A stretch of DNA of 64,000 bases from Physella acuta (taxonomy: Eukaryota > Mollusca > Gastropoda > Physidae), in assembly GCF_028476545.1 (NCBI RefSeq), contig NW_026732770.1, positions 138,579 through 202,578 of the forward strand, read 5' to 3'. This document shows positions 46,318 through 57,517 of the stretch, in pieces (within the stretch, counting starts at the first letter, position 1; each line of letters opens with the position of its first letter). Below the pieces are notes generated by a model. That model searched no databases. It saw only the letters and a program-made list of their open reading frames with translations, and was not told where the DNA came from. The translations under genes were made by a program, and so were the position numbers.

Positions 46318-47332
46318 CTAGCTGCATCCCGTGCTCCGCCACGGTAAATCTTTTTTAAATGTACCAACTTTTGAACAGAACAAAACAAAACAAACAAAAA
46401 CACAACACAAACACAAAAAACACAACCACAACACAACAATAACACAACCACAACACAACCACAACACAACCACAACAACACAACCATAACACAACCACAA
46501 CCACAACACAACCAAAAAACAACCACAGCACAACCACAACATTAGAATCACCACCAAACAACACGCGTTTTAGGAATAATTAAGTCTCATAAATAGATCC
46601 TACTCCATAACTTACATTAAAACAATGCGATGCAAATAAATGTACGGCAAGTGGTGTTTACTTTTATGGTTCTAAGAAAACACACTGGCAATGTAATTAG
46701 AATCACCATCGAAAACACGCTTTTCCCAGGCGGCCGCGACCAGAGAGAGCCTTTCCAGCATTCTCTATTCTATAATTCTAAAGTTTCACCATCTGTTAAC
46801 ACCGTAAAACAAACAATAGTGATTTTGAGAGATCATAGACTAATTAGAAAATAATATAAATAATCTTAACATTTTTCTATTTTACTTATGAACCTAAACA
46901 TATAATAATCAATGCGGTAGTAATAAAAAAAAATTAACTTAAATTATTGATGAGTTAAATATATTTTCAAACTACCTCCCTTGCAAAAAAATTACCAAAA
47001 AAATAGTTGAATTAATTAGTTTTTTCGACCTACTTTTATGAAAATGTATCCATTTTTTCTGGGAATATTAACGAAAACGATATTTGACATTGATCCTTTT
47101 AATAAGTTTTAGCAATGTCCGTGTATTTAATATTCTCTTTACGTTATGCAAAATTGTACAAACAGTGGAAATTATAAAATAGCTCTATGCCGTTATATAA
47201 ACAAACCCTACTCTGTAAATTATAGTAAGACACTGCGGTGCACTGAAAAGCACAGCATGGTGCGTAGTTTACTTTTATAGTCCCAAAATCTATAGCGATG
47301 ACGGACGGAAGGAAGGACAGACACAGCCCGCT

Positions 47333-47345
<13 letters not shown>
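46318..47345 (-). mobile_element. Helitron family H3, minus copy
   Basis: The minus-strand 3' end is stem CCGTG-gcggag-CACGG, gatgcag, CTAG (46321-46318), then T. 5' subterminal sequence gcgggctgtgtctgtccttc lies near 47340-47320, next to (TA)n. A (acaaccacaac)n minisatellite lies at 46376-46552. Non-coding. Confidence 0.75.
46376..46552. repeat. acaaccacaacac minisatellite
   Basis: Degenerate repeats of caacacaacca type. They create Cys/Val-rich minus-strand frames that are not genes. Confidence 0.85.
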
Positions 47346-47388
<43 letters not shown>

Positions 47389-48115
47389 TTGTGTGTGTGC
47401 GTGAAATGAAACGAAAAACAATAAGTAAACAAATCCTAATGAAAATACGCTAGTATTCCAAGATAGGCAAAACAAAAAGTCAACAGATGGGGATTAAGCA
47501 AAAGATATTATACACGTTAGCCTTTGTATTAGGCGGCTCTCTCAGTATTATCTAAGCCACTGAAGCTTGGATATACGCATAAACATACGAAAAATAAACA
47601 AATCTAAAATCATCGGCCGCGGCGCCGGCGGAACCGCCCGATTCAACTTATAAAACGACTATAATACCCCAACTTATCCTTAAAATAAACAAAAGGCAGT
47701 ATTTAAAATATCCGTGTTTTACCTACCACAGTGCATTTTATCAATCCATGAATTATAATATTCTAACAATAATGTCCTCTTACATTCACATTTTTTTAAT
47801 TAGCTTGCGTTTAATTTCTATTTAAATTACCTCTTATGGCAAAATTGTACAATATTTTAATTAATTAGTTTTTTTTGACACTGTTATTAAAATGTATCCA
47901 ATTTTTCTAGTAATCTAAGCGAAAGTATTATTTGACATTGATCCGTCTAATATCTTTTAGCAATGTGCGTTTATTTAATATTTAATTTATGTTATGCAAA
48001 AGAGTAAAAACATTGACAACTATACAAAACATTTTAGTCGTTATATAAATAAACCCTAACCATCAAATTATAATAAATATATGCGATGCAAGTAAAAAGC
48101 ACTTGAGGTGTGATA
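47030..48115. repeat. Diverged direct repeat pair (47030-47280, 47885-48115)
   Basis: Shared order of blocks: aaaatgtatccattttttct, atttgacattgatcc, tttagcaatgt, gttatgcaaaa, cgttatataaa and aaaccct. Suggests a second H3-like copy in tandem. Confidence 0.65.
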
Positions 48116-48216
48116 CTTGAAACGAAAATTATACACTGTAATTATTAAAACTTTTCCGGACTGTCGCACACACGCTTACACACACTCACGCGTGTATACA
48201 CACGATTACACGCACG

Positions 48217-48220
<4 letters not shown>

Positions 48221-48284
<64 letters not shown>
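48221..48284. repeat. (TA)n microsatellite
   Basis: 64 bp TA run preceded by an ACACACG-rich tract. Confidence 0.95.
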
Positions 48285-48285
<1 letters not shown>

Positions 48286-48511
48286 TGTTCAATTCTGTAT
48301 GTTTGTATATTTGTCGTGGATTAATCATAACGAACCACCACCTGCAGATCCCTCAATAAACGATTGTCCTTTCATAACAAGAAATATAATTATTTATCAA
48401 GTCATTATATACCCAATTTTATGCTGAAATTTTAGTTTAGACGTTTTGTTACTTACTAGGAATCAATCAACCAATGTTTTCAAAACCTAATCTCACTAGT
48501 TGCCAAAGATA

Positions 48512-48987
48512 TGTTAGTAAAAGTAAGGTATAAATCATAATGTAAATATAAGTAGCACTGTTTATAAAACATGATAACTGTTACGCTTAGGTTGTGCAGT
48601 GAAAGGGTTTGAGTCACTTGATTCGGCCAACTACCATTTGGTTCATCTCCAATACCAGGGAGAGAAGTTCTGACCTTGGGAACCAATAAGGCTATCTCAC
48701 GTTCAGTCCAACATACGGCGCTCAGAGATAAGGCAAACTCAATATTCCTAGTCTAATACGTTATTCATACATATACATCTATCTCCCAACTTGAGGCGTA
48801 CGGACCAGTACACGTCCATTCATACCGACGATCAAGATTAGACTCACTCACATATAAACTCATAGCAACCAACTCTCTACCCTAAAACGTCACTATCTTT
48901 CGTACCGCGTCACACATTCACTCGTTCAATATACGGCCGCACCATCAATCATGCGCACCAATTTCCCTAGTCAAACATGCAATAACA
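48512..48987 (-). repeat. LTR remnant of the long-LTR family or a relative (fossil)
   Basis: On the minus strand it starts TGTTATTGCATG, followed by gactagggaaattggtgcgc as at 7943, and ends ...TACTAACA. It is followed (48507-48490) by a primer-like TTTGGCAACTAGTGAG. About 476 bp, much shorter than the 1.9-kb LTR, and diverged. Only a fragment of internal sequence follows. Confidence 0.6.
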
Positions 48988-49566
48988 CAAAAATATTTTG
49001 TATGTATAAAATTGCATGTATGTATATGCTCATGAAAAAAAAAAGAATTGAACATTATATGTTAGATATAAAAAAAAAGGTGTGTCGCTCTTATGGTTCT
49101 AAAATCTATAGCGATGATGAAAGGAAGGAAGAAGGATGGACTGACGTATCTTAATGTCATAGATGTCTGGGTAGGAGGTGAAGATTGACCGGTGGTATTT
49201 ATATGTAAGTGTGTGCAAGTTTAAGAAATTTTGAAAAAAAATTGAAGCTTGTGATGCAAACATTGAAACTTTAGTTTTTATAGTGAAAACCAACAATTAG
49301 GCGGTACATATGGGGCCCCTAAAAATCGGGGGCCCCTAGCTGCAGCATTTTCAGCACCCCCTTAATCCGCCACTGCTTCTCGCTGTCATATTTGGATGAA
49401 ATTCTAAACGGTTCTCTGTTGAAGGCCTTTTTGATGATTTACAATTCTGTTATTTTACAATGCAAAATAATTATAATACAAAATAAGTATAAAAATTAAT
49501 AACATCACGAAAAATTAAAGCAGACTATAAGATATATCTAAAGTGTAAAAAAAGAACCAATAATAA

Positions 49567-49785
49567 TTATAGGACATTTAGTAAAGTATTTTTGAAATTT
49601 TCGAAAGAAAGCCCTTTTCTTTGACTTTGATCAAATACTTCAAATATGTCAGTAAAATCCTGATTAGACAAGTTATATCCCAACAAAGTCAGTGATTTTT
49701 TCATTTCTGTTTCTTCTATAAAGCCATTATGGTTGAGGTCAAAAAACTTGAAAGCTCCCCGCAAAGTTTTAAATTTCTTTAGAAG
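49567..49785 (-). CDS. EF-hand protein gene, terminal exon
   Basis: Encodes 72 residues to a stop at 49567. The acceptor is ttttattttcctacag just above 49785. The exon begins LLKKFKTLRGAFKFF. First EF-hand loop DLNHNGFIEETE fits the canonical D-x-N-x-N-G-x-I-x3-E. The second loop, DQSQRKGLSFEN, lacks several calcium ligands, so one site probably binds calcium and its partner does not. Paired EF-hands with a degenerate second loop fit multi-EF-hand proteins such as the EFCAB6 type. That name is a guess. Phase 0 junction with the next exon. Base composition and splice sites look like host sequence. Confidence 0.8.
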   Translation of the reverse strand, partial: LLKKFKTLRGAFKFFDLNHNGFIEETEMKKSLTLLGYNLSNQDFTDIFEVFDQSQRKGLSFENFKNTLLNVL

Positions 49786-49961
49786 CTGTAGGAAAATAAA
49801 ATTTAAATGTAATACTGCAATAGCTTTACTGGCTTCAAATGAAATTTACTGCATTTAATTTTAAATTTTTATTTATAAGCAACATAATGTCCATCTAGTT
49901 AGTATAATTAAAATGTCATTATGGCAAATAAAAATTAATCTAATAAACTAATAAAACTTAC

Positions 49962-50021
49962 GATTTCTTTTAATTCATAGATAAAATCATATATTGTAAT
50001 TGCCAAAGATGTTGGGCCTGC
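49962..50021 (-). CDS. EF-hand protein gene, 60-bp internal exon
   Basis: Between acceptor ttttatttttag and donor GTAAGT. It reads AGPTSLAITIYDFIYELKEI in phase 0 and joins the terminal exon without changing frame. The two exons together give a helix leading into the first EF-hand. No domain of its own. Confidence 0.72.
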
Positions 50022-50739
50022 CTAAAAATAAAAAACAACCAAGATTTTTAAAGAAATTAGCCTACCAGTAATCTTATATGACAGTTTAAAGAATAGTAAT
50101 ATGAAACTTTATCAATAACCCAATATATCTGGCGGCAAATACCTGTCAAGATTTTACGCGAGTAGTTACACTACACTTTTATAAATTCATTAAAACATTT
50201 ACTCACTTTACTACTAATAATCTAATAAGCATTTCATTTTGCACTGCATTTATTCTCAACTAGCGTACCCGTCTCCGCGCATTGCCGCGGGGATAGAAGA
50301 ATGTCTGACGAAATATATAAGAAGGGTTTCATCAACGCGTTACCAATCCTATGTTCTTAGACACGTGTCCTTGTTTTCTAAAACTGTTATTCTAAAACAA
50401 TGCCTGCGCTTGGATCATAAATATCGGGACACGGGTTTAACTACACTACCGCATGAAAACCTTCAGTGTAGGCTAATCACTCAGAATAAATAATAAGCTG
50501 AACACACTTCGGTGACCACCCATGTGTCAGGGACGTAGATGGGCGCTCTCGGGAGCACCCGATTACACTACCGTTAGGCGTCGCGTACTGTCCCTGGCTA
50601 CTTAAACCTAACATATGGGCCATAGTGCTCATATGATAACTCAGAGTGCCAAACAGCATCCTGTTTACAATGATGCAGATTGCGTCCTTCACTAAAGTGA
50701 CACAAATCAACAGGATTATTTTTTCATACGTAAAAAAAA

Positions 50740-51490
50740 TAAACCGGGAGAGATCTCCCCTAAACTTTCTCGAATATTCTTATATAACTTGGAATATAGA
50801 CATGATTTTTAATTACTTAAACTTTTAAAAATAGAATAGAATCTCATAGAAAAAAGAATTGCGCACCAAGCGAACGCCAAAACAAAATGTGCATAATAGT
50901 GCGCAATATTATTAGTACTTTATAAATTTACATGCGTTTTTGAGAAATCGGAAATAGCGTAAATTAGCACTCCCGGTCAACGGAAATAACTCAAAATGTG
51001 AAAGAAGGTAGCAAATTAGATCTTTTACTTACATGTGAAATTTCATTTATCTATCTGAAATAGTACTCAAGTTATAGGCTTTTGAAAAATTCAAAGTAGA
51101 AAAAGTATCTTTTCCGGTTATCGGAAATCACTCAAAAGTTGATCAGGATCTACGATTTTGATAAAATACTTATATATGAAATTTCATCAATCTAGCTGTA
51201 ACGGTACTCAAGTTATCGTGTTTACACACACACACACAGACATACGGACAAGATTGCAAAATTATGTTTTTCCGTACCAGTGAGGTGTAAAACGTCTCAA
51301 TACTTCGTATATTCGAGAAAGTAAAAATTTGACGCGCTTTAAACATCAGTGTGACTGATGCAATGTGTTAGCATTACTAATGGTCTATTAATAGATGCTC
51401 GATCTCAATTTTTGATTGGATCGTCTAAAAATAGATGCTAATTGCATCATTCGCAAAGTGACGAAACTGTTTAGATTTTTTTTTACGCAC
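50740..51490 (+). repeat. Repeat R5, third copy, inside the H2 Helitron
   Basis: Closely matches 43480-44175. Left end aaaccgggagagatctcccc contains a palindrome. TIR-like aaactttctcgaatat (50762) and atattcgagaaagta (51325). Confidence 0.85.
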
Positions 51491-51499
51491 ACAACTGAT

Positions 51500-51900
51500 T
51501 CAATTTAGTAAGCGACTGTAACGCCACATCTTATCCATTGTCTACCATAGCGGGAAAGACCAGGGCGCCAAATCGCACCCTCCCGTGGCGCCGCCCTTGC
51601 GAAATTAAAAAGTTTTTTTTTTACAGAAACCTCACCTGAAGTGTTCTTATTAACTCCCCAAAGTTTGATGGCGATCATATGAATGGTATCAAACCGCATT
51701 CGTCTTTTATTTTCTATATACCGTATATAGAGAAAAATCGCAAACTCCCGTGGCACCGCCCTTGCGAAATTTAAAAAAAAAAAGAATTTTTTTTTTGCAG
51801 AACCCTTACCTGGAGTTTTCTAATCAACTCCCAGCAGAAACCTACCCAGTAGTATTCTCAACAACTTCTTAAAGTTTGGATGAATGGTGTAGTAATGCAT
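51500..51900 (-). repeat. H2 internal tandem repeats
   Basis: Units containing cccgtggcgccgcccttgcg, tttacagaaccct, ctccccaaagtttgat and ataccgtatatagag, ~165-180 bp apart. Also at 53200-53580, 55880-56560 and 57170-57400. Confidence 0.85.
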
Positions 51901-52085
51901 AAAAGACAAACATACAGACATACATTGCATTTAATATATTATATAGGGGAACAGGACATTTCCCCCCTGTCAATTACCCCCCGGATATTTCCCCCCCGAC
52001 ATTACCCCCCAGAGTAATTACCCCCCCTGTCAATTACCCCCCTCTCAATTACCCCCCGCCCAGTAGGACATTACCCCCCCCCCCC

Positions 52086-52330
52086 CCCCGGACAGGGTTA
52101 GAGTTAGGGTTAGGGTTAGGGTTACGTTTTAGGGTTAGGGTTAGGGATAAGGTTAGGGTTAGGGTTAGGGTTACGTTTTAGGGTTAGGGTTAGGGATAGG
52201 GTTAAGGTTAGGGTTAGGGTTAAGGTTAGGGTTAGGGTTAGGGCTAGGGTTAGGGTTAGGGTTAGCGTTAAGATTAGGGTTAGGGTTAAAGCTAGTTTTA
52301 GGGTTAGGGTTGTGTCTAGCTTTGGTTTTG
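52086..52330 (+). repeat. Interstitial telomere-like repeats
   Basis: ~35 ttaggg or near-ttaggg units with a recurring gttacgttttagggttagggt higher-order segment. Confidence 0.95.
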
Positions 52331-52413
52331 GTTTTGTGTGAAGGTTTAGGCTAAGGTGGATGCTTAGGTTTTGGTATTTTTCTTAAGCTTTGGATTAAAG
52401 TAGTATATAGGGA

Positions 52414-52688
52414 CAGTGGCGTAGCGAGGTCGTGTGTCACCCGGGGCGGCACTTAATAGTGTCACCCCCCCAGAGACATAGAGACCCTTCCAAGGGACAA
52501 ACTTTCAAACTTTCGATTTGCACCCCCCTCAAGTTTTCGATTTGCACCCCCCCCTTCAAACTTTCGATATGCACCCCCCTCGAGTTTTTCTCTATATATT
52601 TTGCTATTTTTTGCCTTGGTGTCACCCCCCTTAATGGTGTCACCCGGTGCGGTCCGCTGCCCCCGCCCCCCCCCTCGCTACGCCCCTG
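52414..52688. mobile_element. hAT-like MITE nested in the foldback element
   Basis: Ends CAGTGGCGTAGCGAGG...CCTCGCTACGCCCCTG. Flanks tataggga and tatatgga resemble an 8-bp duplication with one mismatch. Contains repeated tttcgatttgcacccccc units. Confidence 0.8.
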
Positions 52689-52886
52689 TATATGGATAAA
52701 ATCCTAGTTAGAGTTAGGATTTTAACTTGAGAGGAGGGGGGTAATTCCCCGGGGGGGTAATTGACAGGGGGGGTAATTGACAGGGGGGTAATTGCACCGG
52801 GGGGTAAATACGGGGGGGGGGGGGGGGAAATGTCCGGGGGGGAAATATCCAGGGGGGTAATGTCCTGTAGCCATTATATAGATAGA

Positions 52887-53584
52887 CTAGCTTACCCGTC
52901 CCGGCGCGTATCCGCGGGGATATAAGAAAGTCTGATGAAATATATAAGAAGGGCTTCATCAATGCGTTACCAATCCTATGTTCTAAGACGCGTGATCTTG
53001 TTTACTAAAACTGAGTTATTTAAATGTAAACAATGCCTACGCTTAGATCATAAATACAACGACACGGGTTTACCTACAATACCAACACTACCGCATGAAA
53101 ACCTTACGTTAATCACTCACCAAAATATTGAAGTAGAACACACTTCGGTGACAGCCCATGTGTCAGGGACGTAGAGGGGCGCTCTCGGGAGCCCCTGATT
53201 ACACGAACGCAGAGGCACCGCTCTGGAACTCTGGGCGCCAAATTGTGTATTGACGAAAATCGCACCATCGCAGGCGCCACCCATATAATATTTTCATTAT
53301 TTTGTTCACAGAAACCTTCTCAGGAGTATTCTCATCAACTCCCCAAAGTTTCAAGGCACACGGATGATAGGTGTCGAACCGCATCTGACTTTTATTTTTT
53401 ATATACCATATATAGAGAAAAATCGAACCCTCCCGGGGCGCCGTTGCAGAACCCTTCCTGGAGTCTTCTAATCAACCCCCCCCCCCCCCCCCCCCAAGGT
53501 TTGATATCGATCGGATGAAAGGTGTTAAACTGCAATCGACTTTAATTTTTTAATATACCGTAAATAGAGAAAATTCGAACCAGT
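52887..53584 (-). mobile_element. Helitron family H2, copy 2 (head-to-tail with copy 1)
   Basis: CTAG at 52890-52887 with the same stem region, only four bases from the 5' end of copy 1. Homologous to 50260-50720 and then to the internal repeats. Cut off by the repeat starting at 53586. Confidence 0.8.
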
Positions 53585-53585
53585 A

Positions 53586-54850
53586 GCGTACGCGGGGGGG
53601 GGGGGGGGGGGGGAAGCAGGGGGAGCGGCTGCTTCCCCTCTGACTATTTTTAACAAAGTGGCGCCTTTTTGGAAACTTTTTAAACTCAAAGTTTTAAACA
53701 TTGATATTTGTTACAAAATTATCTTTGATCGGCACATCTATGCAAATCACAAGATTTATTTCATGCAGCAATTAATTATAACAGTAATAGATTAGTAGAG
53801 TCAACGTTTACAACACAAATTAGCAGCTGTATCAGTTTGTCATTCTAAAAATAACCATTACGATGCATTGCAATGTTTAAAAAACCTCTACGGGTAGTAC
53901 CACTTGGCAAGAGGGGTGTTAAGTTTAAGGCAACTGTATAATGTATTTGCTTAGGAATAATTGAATTATAAAATGCTACATATAAAACTTCAAGCATAAT
54001 TACTTTATATATACAGTTTAAATCTTGTAATTAAAAAAAAAAATTACAATACAGACACAAATACAACTAATGTGGCACCTCTATTTAAATTTACTTATAG
54101 GCGAACTGCGTTGCGGTGGGGAAATTTTGACAATGTCAACAACGTCATCACGATGAAGTAGTAGTATTATGACAGTTTGATTACGATTTCAAATTATGTG
54201 AAACAGTATCAACTTTCTATTAATTATTATTTTATTTTACTAGATCTAGATCTATATTATATTTGAATAATACAATATTTTGTATTAAAAAAAACAACAA
54301 CTCAATTTAAACTAACACTGATCGCACAGTTAATTATCCGCTACTTATTTAAATCTATTTTTGAATCAGTATACGTGCGTAATTGAATATGTTTAGAACA
54401 GTCATCTAAAAACTGACGCTATGTTCACTCTGAGTTGGTTATCCACTCCCACCTCACCACCACAATTGTGTAGAGCGACATTAATGTCACGCGTAACGAT
54501 GTACCAAAGTACCATGCCACCAGAATCATAGCTTTTGAAACGTAAATCTCTGTGAGTATTGTTTTTGCAATTACCAGTAAAAGGTGTGTGAGCAATACAG
54601 TGATCTAACCCATACCTTCTCATTATGTTAAAAAAATTATCTTTAAAGAACACAAAAAGTCAGTATCTAATTAACTAGTGCATGATCTGAAATGTAAGAC
54701 CATTGATAGCTGGCTTTTATATCAACTCTGATTTTTAAAAAAAAACTTTCATTAAACTGTAATACTTTAGCATTTGTGATGACAATATATTTAATTCTGA
54801 TGGTAGACAACATTATTTTTGTAAAAACGAATAAAAAGATATTGATTATT
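53586..54850 (+). repeat. Repeat R6, copy 1
   Basis: Starts cagtagcgtacgcgggg and shares ~1.2 kb with 61752-63000 (tttttggaaactttttaaac, ccacttggcaag, ctgatgtggcacctctatt). An 83-residue minus-strand frame at 54402-54653 is degraded in the other copy. Confidence 0.75.
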
Positions 54851-54898
54851 TCCTCTTTTCGCTAGTCTTAGTGTCCCAGGAATTATTATGTAATTTTT

Positions 54899-55488
54899 AG
54901 CGCAATTTCCATACGGACAGTTGTGATTATTAACTCGTCATTTCTGGATGGATGAATGAATTAATGGATGTGTGTCCGCAGCTTTAAGTCGTATCTCCTC
55001 CTCAACGAAGCAACATCGAGGACTAGTTCCAAAAGCAAATATGTTAAGCAAGTTCTGAGGATGATTGGGGGCCAAAAAAATTCCCGGAATTCCTTCCTTG
55101 ATTTCCCGGAAAAGAAAAAAAAACTTTTAAAAAATGCAGTTTTTTGCCCATATCTCGGCAACCAGACCATTTAGCGACTTGAAACATTTACCAATCGATT
55201 CCTGCCATAATTTAGAACAATATTGCCGAAGAAAGTTTTCAAAAATATCCTTTCGTTCGGTCACAAAAAATTAATTGAGAACATTTAAACTGAGCATCGT
55301 GTAGGCCTAGGATAATATTTACTACTTTTTTAAACTGAGCATCGTGTAGGCCTACTCGTTAAAATAAAACTATTTCCGTTGATATATGTTAATATAGTTG
55401 TCTTTTTTTTTAGCGCAAAAAAAAAATATCCTTTCGTTCGGTCACAAAAAATTAAAAATTGTTATGGATAACATAAGGGAATTGCGCT
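54899..55488 (+). mobile_element. AGCGCAATT-family element, copy 3
   Basis: Ends AGCGCAATTTCC and GGGAATTGCGCT, 590 bp. An internal ~25-bp segment (tatcctttcgttcggtcaca) is duplicated at 55247 and 55427. Confidence 0.75.
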
Positions 55489-55570
55489 CAAATTGTCACT
55501 AGACTTTTTATTAACTTGCTTTACAAGGATTACGAAACAGATTATGCTGCGTTCATTGTTTTTGTTTGTA

Positions 55571-55573
<3 letters not shown>

Positions 55574-55640
<67 letters not shown>
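55574..55640. repeat. (TA)n microsatellite
   Basis: Pure TA run. A second one is at 55764-55816, next to a cagctaat Helitron-like end. Confidence 0.95.
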
Positions 55641-55643
<3 letters not shown>

Positions 55644-55760
55644 TTTGTTTAGAGTGATACATTTTTTTTTTAATTTTGTCGGCCTACATTGTGTTTTTTT
55701 AATTACTTCAGAGTGCTACTTTAAATTTATTTTACATCATAGTGAAGCAATAACATACAG

Positions 55761-55824
<64 letters not shown>

Positions 55825-55879
55825 TACAAATTCGGTACCTTTTTTGCTATTTTCGCTCCCCCTACCCCGATAACCTGGA

Positions 55880-56573
55880 TACGCCCCTGATTCGAAACCT
55901 CATGTGGCGTCGCCCTTGCGAATTTGAAAATGTTTTAGCGCAGAAACCTCCTCAAGAAATAAATTCAACTTCTTCCCAAAGTTTCGTGGCGATCGTGTGA
56001 AAGGTGTCACGGCAATTCACTTTTATTATTCTTATATACGGTATATAGCGATAAATCGCACCCTCTCGTGGCGCCGCCCTTGTAAAATTAAAAATGATTT
56101 TTTTTTACAGAACCCTTCCTCAGAGTGTCCTAATCAACACCCCTAAAGTTTCATGCCTATCGGATGAACGGTGTCACTGCAATTCACTTTTATTATTTTT
56201 ACATACCGTATTTAGAGAAAAACCGCACCCTCCCGTGGCGCCGCCCTTGCGAAATTAAATTTTTTTTTACATAACCCTTCCCTAGAGGGTTATAACGAAC
56301 TCCCCAAAGTTTCATGCATATCGGATGAATAGTGTGAAATCAAAATAGACTTTTCTTTTTATATACCGTATATAGAGAAAAAACAAATCGCGCCCTGCCG
56401 GGTGCCACCCCTGCGAATTTGAAATGTTTTTTCGCAGAAACCTCCCCAGGAATATTCTCAACAACTTCCCGAAGTTTCACGGCGATGTGATGAGAGGTGT
56501 AGTAATGCATAAAGGACACACAGACACACACACAGACATACATTGCTTTTTATATATATAGATAGATATAGAT
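55880..56573 (-). mobile_element. Helitron family H2, repeat-rich copy
   Basis: Four internal units near 55905, 56047, 56225 and 56391, then a minus 5' end TCTATATATATAAAAAGC at ~56565. The 3' end is not clear. Confidence 0.65.
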
Positions 56574-56592
56574 AGATAGATAGATAGATATA

Positions 56593-56697
56593 CTAGCGTA
56601 CCCGACCCCCGCGCGTTGCCGCGGGGATAGTTTCACGGCGATGTGATAAGAGGTGTGGTAATGCATAAAAGACACACAGACAGACAGACATACATTG

Positions 56698-56710
<13 letters not shown>
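56593..56710 (-). mobile_element. Mini-Helitron of family H2 (~118 bp)
   Basis: 3' end CTAG (56596-56593), a stem of CCCCGCGG-caa-CGCGCGGGG type, and the 5' sequence aaagcaatgtatgtctgtctg within 118 bp. Separated from the previous copy by a (gata)n run. Confidence 0.75.

Positions 56711-56785
<75 letters not shown>
56702..56785. repeat. (TA)n microsatellite
   Basis: TA run leading into a tg-rich tract and the inverted repeat arm. Confidence 0.95.
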
Positions 56786-56787
<2 letters not shown>

Positions 56788-57122
56788 TGTGTGTGTGTGT
56801 ATCATATTCCATATACTTTTGTAAGTATGTGTATACGCATGTGTAAATGTATTCACATATTTTTTTTTCTGGATGTATTTAATTTTTACCCCCCCCCCCC
56901 CCCCATACATGGATTAATACATAAGTTATTACAATTCTCAACCAAACCGCTTACCTCGAGTAAATTTTGCAACGTTGAGTTTATCTATTACCCCCACTCA
57001 TCAACTCCCCCCACCCCACCCTCACGGCGATTGCTTTAAACTGTGCTCAGATAATACTAACAATTTTTATCTATAGTCGGTTATAAATACAGCTTGATTA
57101 AGCATGTTTTCTCTATCATTAG
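56786..57122 (+). repeat. Inverted repeat arm, left
   Basis: Reverse complement of 59883-60229, including tccatatacttttgtaagta and ctatagtcggttataaatac. Confidence 0.88.
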
Positions 57123-57123
57123 C

Positions 57124-57398
57124 AATGTATGTCTGTGTGTCTGTCTTTCTGTCCTTTTGCATTACTACACCTCTCATCACATCGCCGTGAAACTTGGAAA
57201 GTTGTTGAGAATATTGCTGGGGAAGTTTCTGCGAAAAAAAAATATTTCAAATTCGCAGGGGATTGGCATCGTTCATCCGATAGCCATGAGACTTTGGGGA
57301 GTTCATTATACCACTATAGGGAAGGATTCTGTAAAAAAATCATTTTTTAATTTCGCAAGGGCGGCCGCCACGGGAGGGTCCAATAGCTAGACCACTCC
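57124..57398 (+). mobile_element. Helitron family H2, plus-strand fragment
   Basis: tgtatgtctgtgtgtctgtc through gcattactacacctctcatc and internal repeat units, opposite in orientation to the other H2 copies. Confidence 0.65.
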
Positions 57399-57401
57399 GT
57401 C

Positions 57402-57517
<116 letters not shown>

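Larger units (their letters stand above)
46236..49376. mobile_element. hAT-like element packed with other insertions
   Basis: The left end aGGGGCGGATTAAGG and the right end CTTAATCCGCCACTGC are inverted. Both sides carry ttctcgct (46228-46235, 49377-49384), an 8-bp target duplication. Inside are an H3 Helitron, a direct repeat pair, (TA)n arrays and an LTR with primer-like site. Coding sequence was not found. Inserted just upstream of the EF-hand terminal exon on the map. Confidence 0.8.
51947..52872. mobile_element. Foldback element with telomere-like core
   Basis: Flanked by a perfect 9-bp direct repeat attatatag (51938-51946, 52873-52881). Ends GGGAACAGGACATT...AATGTCCTGTAGCC are imperfect inverted repeats. 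The arms consist of ttaccccccc-type minisatellites, inverted relative to each other. The core is a (TTAGGG)n-like tract followed by a nested MITE. A 9-bp target duplication suggests a Mutator-like mechanism; that is inference. Confidence 0.85.
50260..52882 (-). mobile_element. Helitron family H2, copy 1 (interrupted)
   Basis: The minus-strand 3' end has a CCCCGCGGcaatgCGCGGAG-like stem, then acgggtacg and CTAG (50263-50260), followed by T. The 5' end TCTATATAATATATTAAATG starts at 52882 once the 926-bp foldback element and one target copy are skipped. R5 repeat lies at 50740-51490 and ~160-bp internal repeats at 51500-51900. Non-coding. Confidence 0.75.

Noticed and set aside
46245-46564. Cys/Val-rich minus-strand frames resembling membrane proteins
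   Set aside because: Product of the acaaccacaac minisatellite.
52086-52330. True telomere or chromosome-fusion site
   Set aside because: The tract is bounded by element ends with a 9-bp duplication and lies inside a Helitron, so transposon cargo is the simpler reading.
54402-54653. 83-residue minus-strand frame as a possible EF-hand gene exon
   Set aside because: It belongs to repeat R6, is degraded in the second copy and has no EF-hand pattern or clear splice sites.
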